Of a stretch of 64,000 bases of DNA, positions 11,651 to 21,576 are shown piece by piece (the first letter of the stretch is position 1; each line of letters opens with the position of its first letter). A program made the position numbers and the translations under genes. The notes below the pieces were generated by a model, which saw only the letters and a program-made list of their open reading frames with translations, was not told where the DNA came from and ran no database searches. This stretch comes from Tritrichomonas musculus (lineage: Eukaryota > Parabasalia > Tritrichomonadida > Tritrichomonadidae), in NCBI GenBank assembly GCA_039105265.1, contig JAPFFF010000054.1:124001-188000 (forward strand), in the 5' to 3' direction.

Positions 11651-12736
11651 ATATATTTGTTAATTCTCAAATTGAAAAGCGATAACATTCCACTCAAAAA
11701 AGAAAATAACCAGAGATGCACTTATGAAAGACCTAATGAATGTTCATTATGTGCCTCTAATTACATGTTAACAAGTTTAGGCCAATGCATTTTAAAGCTT
11801 GTTAAACCTTCTCCAACTCCTGGATTAGAAGATATTCCTTATCAATTTAATCATTCATTAGCCGTTAACGGAACATATCCTTTAAATATTAAAGAGGAAG
11901 AGGCAAATTCAACCCAAAGATTAGTTGTAAATTTACCTTCAGAAGATAATAGTGGTAACGAGTATAATGAAATTACAATTGAAAATCCATTTAAGAAAAA
12001 CATTGCTATTAATTTAGAAGAGAGAGTAATTAATTCTGAATTAACAATCAATTCTAATTCAAATGAACAATTTGATATTATTCCACCTAATGTACCAATT
12101 CAGATTAATTTAGGTCAAAGAACAACAGCATCATTTAAAGATGCTCAAGGAGAAATCACAATTGTTTCATCTGGACAAAACAACAATGTTAAACTCAATC
12201 AAGTTGAACCAAAAAATTCATTTACTCTAATTCCTAAAAATTCAAGAACATCGATTACAATAGAAAAAATTGATTTTACTGTTCATGATAATAATGATGA
12301 ATCAACTCAATCTGTTATAATTAAATCAAATGATAACAAACAAGTAAAGATTACTGATGTTACAGTACAACCAACATTCTCCGGTGAGATTAGAAATGCA
12401 ACAATCACTGGAACAATTAAATTTGGATTTGAATCAAATCTTAAAATAAATGAATTCGTTGATATTTCTGAATCAACTTTAGATATATCATATAATATAT
12501 CGCAAGCACAAGGAATAGATTCAGATGCTCCAATTAATGGATACATAAGCAAATGTCCAAAAAGTATTAACTTAAATGATCGAGTTGTAGGTACTCTTCT
12601 CGCAAATGAAAGATTTTTAATTGCTGAATCATATATCAACTTTGCATCATGCGATGAATGGAAGCAAGCTACTTATATTAATTCAGTTAATACATTTTTA
12701 AGTGAAAAAGGAGATGGAAAAAAGTGTAAACTTTAA
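11651..12736 (+). pseudogene. Truncated surface-protein-like frame, Cys-rich then beta-rich
   Basis: An open frame of about 360 codons follows a stop at 11,648-11,650 and has no ATG near its beginning; the first in-frame ATG is at 11,765. The start of the frame carries closely spaced cysteines (CTYERPNECSLCASNYML and GQC) like the end of an EGF- or VSP-type cysteine repeat. The remainder alternates Ile/Val/Thr with Asn/Ser in a pattern typical of beta-helix or beta-sandwich extracellular proteins, and it ends after KKCKL without a membrane anchor. Trichomonads have many large extracellular proteins of this style, so this looks like the 3' remnant of one that lost its signal peptide and front end. 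No specific family is recognised. It separates members B and C of the pseudokinase array. Confidence 0.45.
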
Positions 12737-12786
12737 TTTTTTCTCCTCATCTGATTAAAATTACTAAACCCTGTTTTTTTTTACAA

Positions 12787-12997
12787 CTTCTTAACACTTT
12801 GATAAATAATATATTGGATTTTCGTCGAGTTTCATGAAGTATTTATAACAAAACCATGATATTATATGTTTATGATAAAAACGGTTTAAGGTTAAAAAAT
12901 TGTAGAAAACGATAGTTTAGTATTTTAGAAAGATGAGGATTATTCATGACAAAATTTAGTGAAAATGGAATATATTATTCATCAAAGTGTTGAGAAG
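12787..12997. repeat. Foldback/MITE-like inverted repeat, about 211 bp
   Basis: The outer arms CTTCTTAACACTTTGATAAA (from 12,787) and its near-complement ending GTGTTGAGAAG (to 12,997) match at about 29 of 32 positions. A T-rich/A-rich continuation outside may extend the element to about 12,770-13,010. No coding capacity and no clear target duplication were found. Confidence 0.55.
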
Positions 12998-13040
12998 CTA
13001 TAAAAAAATTGGTGTATAAAAATTTTAACTAAATATGGAG

Positions 13041-13496
13041 TAGGCTTGTTATTCTGATATCAATTATCAGGTTTGGCACTTTTTTTAACTCAGATAATCG
13101 ATAATAAAATTCTATCGATTGGAACTTTTAATTGATGAATTTGATTATCAAGTATGAAATGTGATACAAAAAAAATATGCTTTTGATATCGAATCTTGAT
13201 TAATCGAAATTAATACCTGAAAAAACCATTGAAAATAGTATTTTAATGCCATAAAATAAATATATTCTAACTTATCATGTAAAAGAATCAGCTTTTATTA
13301 AATTTTATAACGGATATGTGAAGTAATCAGATAAAAAAGTTTACAAAATTTTAATACGTTAAAAAAATTTCAATATTGATAATCGATCTTTTATTTTTAT
13401 TCATTATTGATATCAGAGAATAAATTTTTGATTTGATATTGATATCAGAAAAATGGATCAATTATCGATATCGAAAATCGAGACTTAACAAGCCTA
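13041..13496. mobile_element. hAT-type MITE, 456 bp, 8-bp target duplication
   Basis: The element begins TAGGCTTGTTA and ends TAACAAGCCTA, a perfect 11-bp terminal inverted repeat. It is flanked on both sides by ATATGGAG (13,033-13,040 and 13,497-13,504), the 8-bp duplication expected of hAT transposases. Subterminal DNA is rich in GATATC and ATCGAT motifs on both sides. No transposase is encoded, so it is non-autonomous. Confidence 0.8.
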
Positions 13497-13633
13497 ATAT
13501 GGAGAAAAAGTTAAAGTTTACACTTTTTTCCGAAGTTGACACTTTTGGAAATTTTTTCCAAAAATAATAAAGAAAACTAATTTTCTTGGATTATTTGTGA
13601 TATGAAAAAAAAACTAAGAAAACTAGTTTTTAT

Positions 13634-16600
13634 ATGAAGGTAAAAGATTTAGGTGATTCCACTCCAAAATTTGGAGATATAGATAATCCATATAATATTA
13701 TTGATTTTTGTGAAAATATAAATAGCCATTTTAACAACAATACTAACAAATTTTCAATAATAAAATCATATCAGCAATTTTTAAATATTGGAGCAGATTA
13801 CACGAACTATTCTGAACTTAAAGCACAAGTAACAGAAAAAATCAAAAAATGTCCAAATAGAACCAAACTAAAATGCATTTCCAATTTTTTTTCAATCTTT
13901 GTTCATAATCTTCTTAGCCAACAAATAATATCCTCAAATTTGAAAGAAAAGTTAAAAAATGTTTACAATGCACAAAACAAGACTATATATGAAGTTAAAG
14001 ATATAGGAGATATTGGTGATTCCAATGCAAGTTTCAAACTAGTTTTTGATGAAAATGCTCACTTTTATTTTCAAAAGACTTACGCAAATGATATTTACAA
14101 TAGAAACCGTCAGATCATTGATGATGAGGTTCATATTTATCACACTGACTTTTCAAGCGACCGATATCATAGTTTCATTGTTCATTCGGATAAAAATGTT
14201 GAAAATAATAAAATTCTGATTCCATATTTCGAATTCCATGATTTAGAATTTTTCTTTCAAAGATTTGGAGAAGGAAACACGAAAGAAAAATTGAGTGATA
14301 TAGACAAAATTGTGATTATCAAAGAAATTGCGATTGGCCTGAGTGAATTGCATGAGCATTTCATCTATCACAACAATCTAAACCACAAACACATTTTCGT
14401 TGATAACAACAAGAACGCTTACATTGGTACATTTGCTTACTCAATAGAACTTGAACCCAATGCAACGAAACAGGAAGTTTCCTCATACTATCGTCATCCA
14501 GATTTAATTCAAAACCCGAATGAATTGAGCATTGAAACAGAAGTCAAAGAAGATAAAGCACGATATGACATTTATTCATTTGGAGTTTTGGCGCATGAAA
14601 TCATTACAACAAAATCACCAAAAGAACGATTTGGTAATATGACACGCAAAGATCGAATTGATCAATTACAAAGCAACTATTTTGATTTCCTATTCAAAGA
14701 AGAAGACGATTTTGATGATAAGTATGGAGTTCCAGGGATGAGAGAAATCATTTCAAGAAGCATGAGCAGAGATGAAAAGACACAATATTCAACATTCAAA
14801 GAAGTGATTTCGAGTATTGATGATCTCAGAATATACAAGGATAACGAATACGAAATTGAAACACGAATCCACGAATCAAAAGATTGTAACACATATGAAT
14901 GTGGACTTAGTGACATTGTTATCAATTTCTATTTTGGGAACGAAACCTCTAAAAACATAATTTCAAAATTCATCAACAAATGTCAAGAAGTTGGGATAAA
15001 TAAAACCGCCAAAATAACATCGGAAGATCCACTGACTAAAATTCTTCAACTGTTTAATTTTGTTAGTCTAAGACAACGAATTATCCAAGCACCAAGTGAT
15101 TTTAATGATCCATCTGTTTACATTGAAGATTTTCATAAATTATTCGAGCGAATAAAAAAATACACAGATATTCATCCATTGATTTCTGCATACCAATCAT
15201 TTTTGAAAGAAGATAAAGAAGAGATATATTCAAAACTGAAAACAAAAGTTATTAATGAAATCAAAACAAAACCGCAAGATAAACAGTATCAATTGATATA
15301 TCAACTTTTCTCTCAAATAATCAATCATCTTTTTGACCAACAAAAAATTATTGATAAACTCAAGAATATTTTATCAGATTCAGATCCTAATTGTGAAAAC
15401 GTTATTGATAAAAATTTCGAAGAATCAGAATATAATGATCTCAATGATCTTCAAAACATTGGAGATTTCAATTCAGCTTTCAAATCATGTTTTGATTCTG
15501 ACTGTAAATTCTATTTCAAAAAGACATTCAATTCAAACAACAATACGACGAATGTCAGTCAAGAACTGATTGATCACGAAATAGAAATATATGAGAAAGA
15601 ATTCAAAACAGACAAATATGGAAGTTTCATAGTTCATTCTACTATGAATGAAATTGGATCTAATCAAATTTTGATTCCTTATTTCCCATTCATGAATCTT
15701 CGCGTTTTCCTTTCAAATATCAACGACAAATATATTTTTACGACGATAGACAAAGTTGTCATTATTAAAGAAATTGCGATTGGATTTTCAGAATTACATT
15801 CAGATCATATTTATCATCAAAACATCAACAGCAGTGATATTTTCATTGACAACAATAAGAACGCTTACATTGGTAACTTTGCACATGACAATGAATATGA
15901 GCAACATCAAACGAAACTTGTCCAGTCAGCCTACTATCGTCATCCAGATTTAATTCAGAAACCGAATGAATTGAGCATTGAAACGGAAGACAAAGAAGAT
16001 AAAGCACGATATGACATTTATTCATTTGGAGTTTTGGCGCATGAAATCATCACAAGAAAATCACCAAATGATAGATTTGGTAACACATCACGTGAAAAAC
16101 GAATTAATCAATTACAAAGCAACTATTTTGATTTCCTATTCAAAGAAGAAGACGATTTTGATGATAAGTATGGAGTTCCAGGGATGAGAGACATCATTTC
16201 AAGATGCATGAGCAGAGATGAAAAGACACAATATTCAACATTCAAAGAAGTGATTTCGAGTATTGATAATCTCAGAATATACAAGGATAACGAATACGAA
16301 ATTGAAACACGAATCAGTGAATCAAAAGATTGTAACACATATGAATGTGGACTTAGTGACATTGTTATCAATTTCTATTTTGGGAATGAAACCTCTAAAA
16401 ACACAATTTCAAAATTCATCAAAGTTTGTCAAAAACTTGGAATAAATGAAAAGATTGAAATTTCTCCCATTGAAGAAGATGTCATTACTCCAATTCTCCA
16501 ATTCTTTTATTTCAAAAAAGATGGATACGGCATAAAAAATCTACGACAACTACTCAATCTAGCTCAAAGTCATTCAATTAATCCATCAAAATTTATGAGT

Positions 16601-19540
16601 CTTTTTGAAAATTCATTTGAAGAATTAAACAAATACACAGACAGAGGTCCACTCATTGCTGCATACAAATCATTTTTAAGAGACGATAAAGAAGATAATC
16701 ATTCAGAATTGAAGAGACGAGTCACCAACGAAATCAGCAAATTTCAAAGAGACGAACAGTATCAAAAGATACATCAACTTTTCTCACTCATCATTCATAA
16801 TCTTATTGACCAAACAAAGATTCAACTAAAATTTCAAGAAAATCAAACAGATGAAAACTGTCTCCAAAAAAGTTTAAATGGGAAACAATTCCATGATCTC
16901 ACTGATATCCAAAACATCGGCGATTTCAATGCAGCATTCAAATCATGTTTTGATGAAGATTGCAAATTTTATTTCAAGAAATCATACACTTCAAACAACT
17001 TGACATCAAATGTCAGTCAAGAACTGATTGATCACGAAATAGAAATATATAAGAAAGAATTCAGAACAGACAAATATGGAAGTTTCATAGTTCATTCTAC
17101 GAATAAAATTGGAAATAATCACATTTTGATTCCTTATTTCCCATTCATGAATCTTCGTGTTTTCCTTTCAAATATAAATGACAATAAAGACGAAATGAGG
17201 ATTGAATTCACGACAATTGATAAACTTGTCATGATTAAAGAAATTGCGATTGGATTCTCAGAATTACATTCAAATCACATTTATCATCAAAACATCAACA
17301 GCAGTGATATTTTCATTGACAACAATAAGAACGCTTACATTGGTAACTTTGCACATGACACCAAACTCGAACAACAACAAACGAAACTTATCCAGTCAGC
17401 CTACTATCGTCATCCAGATTTAATTCTGAATCCGAATGAATTGAGCATTGAATCAGAAAATGATGAGTATAAAGCACGATATGACATTTATTCATTCGGA
17501 GTTTTATTGAATGAAATCATTACAACAAAATCACCAAATGATAGATTTGGTAATGAAACACGCCAAAATCGAATTAATCAATTGACAGGTAGTTTTTATT
17601 GTTTTTGCGATTTTCTATTTCATGAAGAAGAAAAAGGAGGAGAAAATTTTGATGATAAGTATGGAGTTCCAGGGATGAGAGACATCATTTCAAGATGCAT
17701 GAGCAGAGATGAAGAGACACAATGTTCAACATTCAAAGAAGTAATTTCGAGTATTGATGATCTCACAATATACAAGAATAACAAAGAGGAAATTGAAACA
17801 CGAATCCACGAATCAAAAGATTGTAACCCATATGAATGTGAACTTAGTGACATTGTTACCAATTTCTATTATGGCAACAAAGCTTCTAAAAACACAATTT
17901 CAAAATTCATCAAAGTTTGTCAAAAACTCGGAATAAATGAAAATATTGAAATTTCTCCCATTGAAGAAGATGTCATTACTCCAATTCTACAATTCTTTGA
18001 TTTCAAAAATAGAGAGACCAACTATACGAATGAGATGTTGTTCTTCAAAGAACGATTTAATAAAATGATTGAATTGAATTCCACCGAAAAGAATTCAGTA
18101 TGCAATGAATGTCTTTCAGACAATGAGAAACAATTGATGAAGATGTCGATGATTGAGAACAATAAATTGAGCAAGAGCAAGAATAAGAGTAATAAAGATG
18201 ATGAATTCTATGACTGTGGAGAAGTCATTATGAAATTTAATTCGAACATCATCCCAATCACGAATGTTGAAGAATTTGAGAAAGAAGCATCAGGATACAT
18301 TTGTGAACATCTTCTTATTTATTTATTTTTCATTTCAAAAGAACTGAGTAATATCCATTCACGAAATCTTTATCATGGAGAAATTAGCACTAAATCGATT
18401 GGTATTTATTACAACAACGAAACAGAAACATTTCTTCCATTAATCATTCCTTTCTATTTCTTCTTCAAGAACTCTCCAAACACAACAACAACATCAACAA
18501 CATCATTAACATCAGCATCAATGACACAAAATAAAATTTCAGATATTGATAAATACCAAAGGAAAGATGTGAAACGATTTAAAGAAATGATGAGATATTT
18601 TGACAAGAACGAAATCATTCCTCCAGAAATTTATGAAATTGAGACGATGAATGCAATTTTATATGAGATTTGCAATCTCAACATTCATAATCAAAACGAC
18701 GAAATCAAAAACAAATTTGACAAAAACTACGAAAACTTTTCACACAAAGAATATTCATCATTCGAAATCACACTTCCAACAATTCATGATATTTTTGTAT
18801 TCAAAGAAGAAACAAACGAAATCTATCAAATATTTGACCGATATCTAAGAATTGACGCAACTGTCAGTTACATTTTACGATTTTCGAATTTCATCATTTC
18901 AGAATACATTGAGAATGAAACACCAGAAGACGCATCAAATATCATTGAAATCAAAGAAAAACTGATCAAAATCGACGAAAACAATGAACAAATGTTTGAT
19001 GAAATTGCAAGAATTGAAGATGAAGAGAAACACACAGATTACTCATATGAATTCCGAGAAGATTCCAAGAAAGGAATAGGGTTTACAGTAAAGAAAAAGA
19101 CATCTCATGATATTACAGAAAACAGCAAAGAAGGAAATAACCCAGTATTTTTACAAGAAGATTATTCGCAATCCAAGAAGCTTGAGAGTGCCAATCGAGT
19201 TGGGAGAATTGACAACAAGCTTGTGTATCGGACACTTGAAATAGCGACGAACATCAAGATTTATTCATTCCGCTTCATCATCACGCGATACATTTTTGGT
19301 CTGAATCCACTTTGCAAATATCGAATCAATGTGAAAATCCAACAAAGCAAAGACAAGAATATTGTGACAGTTTCACACAGAGATGCGATGAACTTCATTT
19401 CGAGACTTGGTTTCTATCCAGAACAAAACTCCAACAATGACATCATCTTCTTTGTATCACTCAATTACCGACCAGTCAAACCTCCAGAGAAACAAGACAA
19501 ACAAGACAAAGAACACAAACAAAGCAAACAAGATAAATGA
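13634..19540 (+). CDS. Giant tandem pseudokinase protein, three modules (member C, 1968 aa)
   Basis: Same plan as member B. Module 1 is the subtype with catalytic-loop residues YHNN (residue 245) and GTF in place of DFG; modules 2 and 3 have YHQN (727 and 1217) and GNF. Module 1 has IISRSMSR where other modules read IISRCMSR, and module 3 carries a small insertion (EEEKGGENF) before the DKYGVPGM box. The C-terminal module has the shortest SK linker of the set, the Ser/Thr linker and tail type 1 ending in a KQDKQDKEHKQSKQDK string. The N-terminus matches member D from KDL onwards, but the ATG equivalent to D's start lies at 13,603 and is out of frame, leading to a stop after 11 codons. The ATG at 13,634 appears to be a replacement start. 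Confidence 0.85.
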   Translation: MKVKDLGDSTPKFGDIDNPYNIIDFCENINSHFNNNTNKFSIIKSYQQFLNIGADYTNYSELKAQVTEKIKKCPNRTKLKCISNFFSIFVHNLLSQQIISSNLKEKLKNVYNAQNKTIYEVKDIGDIGDSNASFKLVFDENAHFYFQKTYANDIYNRNRQIIDDEVHIYHTDFSSDRYHSFIVHSDKNVENNKILIPYFEFHDLEFFFQRFGEGNTKEKLSDIDKIVIIKEIAIGLSELHEHFIYHNNLNHKHIFVDNNKNAYIGTFAYSIELEPNATKQEVSSYYRHPDLIQNPNELSIETEVKEDKARYDIYSFGVLAHEIITTKSPKERFGNMTRKDRIDQLQSNYFDFLFKEEDDFDDKYGVPGMREIISRSMSRDEKTQYSTFKEVISSIDDLRIYKDNEYEIETRIHESKDCNTYECGLSDIVINFYFGNETSKNIISKFINKCQEVGINKTAKITSEDPLTKILQLFNFVSLRQRIIQAPSDFNDPSVYIEDFHKLFERIKKYTDIHPLISAYQSFLKEDKEEIYSKLKTKVINEIKTKPQDKQYQLIYQLFSQIINHLFDQQKIIDKLKNILSDSDPNCENVIDKNFEESEYNDLNDLQNIGDFNSAFKSCFDSDCKFYFKKTFNSNNNTTNVSQELIDHEIEIYEKEFKTDKYGSFIVHSTMNEIGSNQILIPYFPFMNLRVFLSNINDKYIFTTIDKVVIIKEIAIGFSELHSDHIYHQNINSSDIFIDNNKNAYIGNFAHDNEYEQHQTKLVQSAYYRHPDLIQKPNELSIETEDKEDKARYDIYSFGVLAHEIITRKSPNDRFGNTSREKRINQLQSNYFDFLFKEEDDFDDKYGVPGMRDIISRCMSRDEKTQYSTFKEVISSIDNLRIYKDNEYEIETRISESKDCNTYECGLSDIVINFYFGNETSKNTISKFIKVCQKLGINEKIEISPIEEDVITPILQFFYFKKDGYGIKNLRQLLNLAQSHSINPSKFMSLFENSFEELNKYTDRGPLIAAYKSFLRDDKEDNHSELKRRVTNEISKFQRDEQYQKIHQLFSLIIHNLIDQTKIQLKFQENQTDENCLQKSLNGKQFHDLTDIQNIGDFNAAFKSCFDEDCKFYFKKSYTSNNLTSNVSQELIDHEIEIYKKEFRTDKYGSFIVHSTNKIGNNHILIPYFPFMNLRVFLSNINDNKDEMRIEFTTIDKLVMIKEIAIGFSELHSNHIYHQNINSSDIFIDNNKNAYIGNFAHDTKLEQQQTKLIQSAYYRHPDLILNPNELSIESENDEYKARYDIYSFGVLLNEIITTKSPNDRFGNETRQNRINQLTGSFYCFCDFLFHEEEKGGENFDDKYGVPGMRDIISRCMSRDEETQCSTFKEVISSIDDLTIYKNNKEEIETRIHESKDCNPYECELSDIVTNFYYGNKASKNTISKFIKVCQKLGINENIEISPIEEDVITPILQFFDFKNRETNYTNEMLFFKERFNKMIELNSTEKNSVCNECLSDNEKQLMKMSMIENNKLSKSKNKSNKDDEFYDCGEVIMKFNSNIIPITNVEEFEKEASGYICEHLLIYLFFISKELSNIHSRNLYHGEISTKSIGIYYNNETETFLPLIIPFYFFFKNSPNTTTTSTTSLTSASMTQNKISDIDKYQRKDVKRFKEMMRYFDKNEIIPPEIYEIETMNAILYEICNLNIHNQNDEIKNKFDKNYENFSHKEYSSFEITLPTIHDIFVFKEETNEIYQIFDRYLRIDATVSYILRFSNFIISEYIENETPEDASNIIEIKEKLIKIDENNEQMFDEIARIEDEEKHTDYSYEFREDSKKGIGFTVKKKTSHDITENSKEGNNPVFLQEDYSQSKKLESANRVGRIDNKLVYRTLEIATNIKIYSFRFIITRYIFGLNPLCKYRINVKIQQSKDKNIVTVSHRDAMNFISRLGFYPEQNSNNDIIFFVSLNYRPVKPPEKQDKQDKEHKQSKQDK

Positions 19541-20012
19541 GACAACCAAGACAAATAACAAAAAAATCAAAAATCGAATAACCAAATGAATTTAGATTTG
19601 TTTTTTGTTTTATTATATAAGGTTAGCATGCTTATGCAGAGGCTTGTTTCAAAATTAAAAATTCCTAACAGGCAGACTCAGTCAGTGTCAATGCTTTTTA
19701 AGCATTACATAGAAAACCTAATCAAAAAACAAGAAAGTTGTTTGTTTTGTTTCTGAGTGAGAATAAAACCAACGAAGAAAAAAGTTGTTTGGTGACCTTT
19801 TTTAAAATAAACGGCAGCAATGATATTATTTTCAAGATACTATAATATTAATTTTGGAGATTTTTTTTTTTTTTTTTGACACCTATTCTTACTCCAAATG
19901 TGCAATATAATGACTAAGCAAATTAAGCTATTATGAAAGTATTTGATGCCAAAAAAAATATTTTGACTTTGCATCAGGTCCAATAGCCTTTAATATTCAT
20001 AAAAAATAATTA
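19541..20012. other. 3' flank of member C, duplicated in member B
   Basis: Contains blocks matching the 3' flank of member B (for example 19,910-20,010 against 10,572-10,680). No gene is seen. The match stops at a TA dinucleotide where a MITE begins. Confidence 0.5.
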
Positions 20013-20327
20013 CAGTAGTTTATAAAAAGTAGTAGCGTAATAAAAAGTGGTAACACTGAATTGTATGGGACAATTTGTTTTTATTTTATTTAATTCTCGA
20101 ATGGAAAACTCTATCATTATACAAGAAATATGATACCATTATGTTTTTGTATATTATACACTAAATGATAAATATATTGATATAGTTTACTAAAAATTAT
20201 CTTCAATAGGTCTTTCAAAAAAATCGATTTTTTATTTTTTTTTTTAATTTTCTGGAAAAAAAAAAAAAAAAAAAAAAAAAAAAGTGTTACCACTTTATAT
20301 TACGCTGCTACTTTTTATAAACTACTG
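20013..20327. mobile_element. Tc1/mariner-type MITE, 315 bp, TA target duplication
   Basis: The ends are CAGTAGTTTATAAAAAGTAG and its inverse, 44 of 46 positions matching when the flanking TA is counted (20,011-20,056 and 20,284-20,329). A TA on each side fits the Tc1/mariner target rule. The interior has poly-T and poly-A runs (28 A at 20,256-20,283) and no coding capacity. About 70 bp of its interior (from about 20,054) is closely matched at 32,580-32,652 inside another inverted-repeat structure. Confidence 0.8.
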
Positions 20328-20329
20328 TA

Positions 20330-21576
20330 GAGGCCAAACAAAATAGTTTTTTTTCATATATAAAACAAATATGAATTTATGATTAAATATTAGTATTTTG
20401 GTAATTCAAATAAACCAATTTTTTTTTTTTTTTTTTATTAAATATACTTTTTTCAATATAAGCGTATTTTTGTAAAATAATAATAATGCATTTTTCTCAT
20501 TAATCTTTTTTTCTCTCCACAACATAATGACATATTTGTTTGACAAATACAAGAATCATGAAATTAACAATGCATATTTAATTTTCATATGACATAATCA
20601 AACTCGGTAATAGGTCACCACTCATGTGGGGATGGGAATGTCCATCTGATGAAATTCTCAAAACAAAAATAAAAATATTTAAAATGTTTTCATAAAGATA
20701 TGGTTATGATATCGAATTTTCCCGTAATCATATATAACTTTTCCGTTATCATATTGGATTTTTCTTTATAACCCCGAAAAGACTGTAAAATTTTTGGAAA
20801 ATATTCTGAATGAAAAATTTTCTGAAAAATTTCTTCTCAATTTTTAAAAAAATAAAAAGAAAATTTAAAAGTGAATATAGGGCTAGCACGAAAAAATGAT
20901 CAAAATAATAAATAAAAAAAGAGTTGTGTATTTTTCTGAAGAAGAATTTTGGCAAATATGCGAAAAATTTATGATTGGCTAAATCGTTTTGATTTATTTA
21001 TTCGATGCATTTGAATTATTTTATAATAGTACCGACGTACAAAACCTTTTTTTCTATGATATTTTGCTTCTAATTATATCTATCAGATAGAATCATCTGC
21101 GATAACATGGTTTTTTGATCAAAATTAGCAAGAGGTAATGAAAAATAGTTTTTATCTTTAGATTATGAATAAAAATATTGTTTTAAACATAAATAACTGA
21201 TTTACATCAAAATTTTTGATTTTATATAAAAGTTACGTTAAAATGTTACGTTAATAAAAATGTGATGTAAAAAAAGTAAAGATTAATTGTTTGTGATATT
21301 TTCATTTAAATATATAAAAAGAATGCAAATTCTCATTTTATTAATAATAAAATAAATAATATTTAAATACTATTGCTTATATTCTTATTCTTTTTACTCT
21401 CACTTTGGTAAATTTCGAGAATTGCTGAATCAGCAATGTTGATTGAAAATTGAATGAAAATTTTAGTAAAAGTTCAAGTAAAAAAATCTATCGAAAAATT
21501 CATAAAAAATTTTTGACAAAATTTTTGACAAAATTCTAAATGTTTTTCCACATTTTAGGATTTTTCCGCATATTAT
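20330..21576. other. Intergenic region upstream of member D, no gene recognised
   Basis: Very AT-rich. Short frames (for example a Phe/Lys-rich frame at 20,749-20,955 on the minus strand) look like compositional artefacts. A short palindrome ATTGCTGAATCAGCAAT lies at 21,421-21,437, about 140 bp upstream of the D start. Confidence 0.5.
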
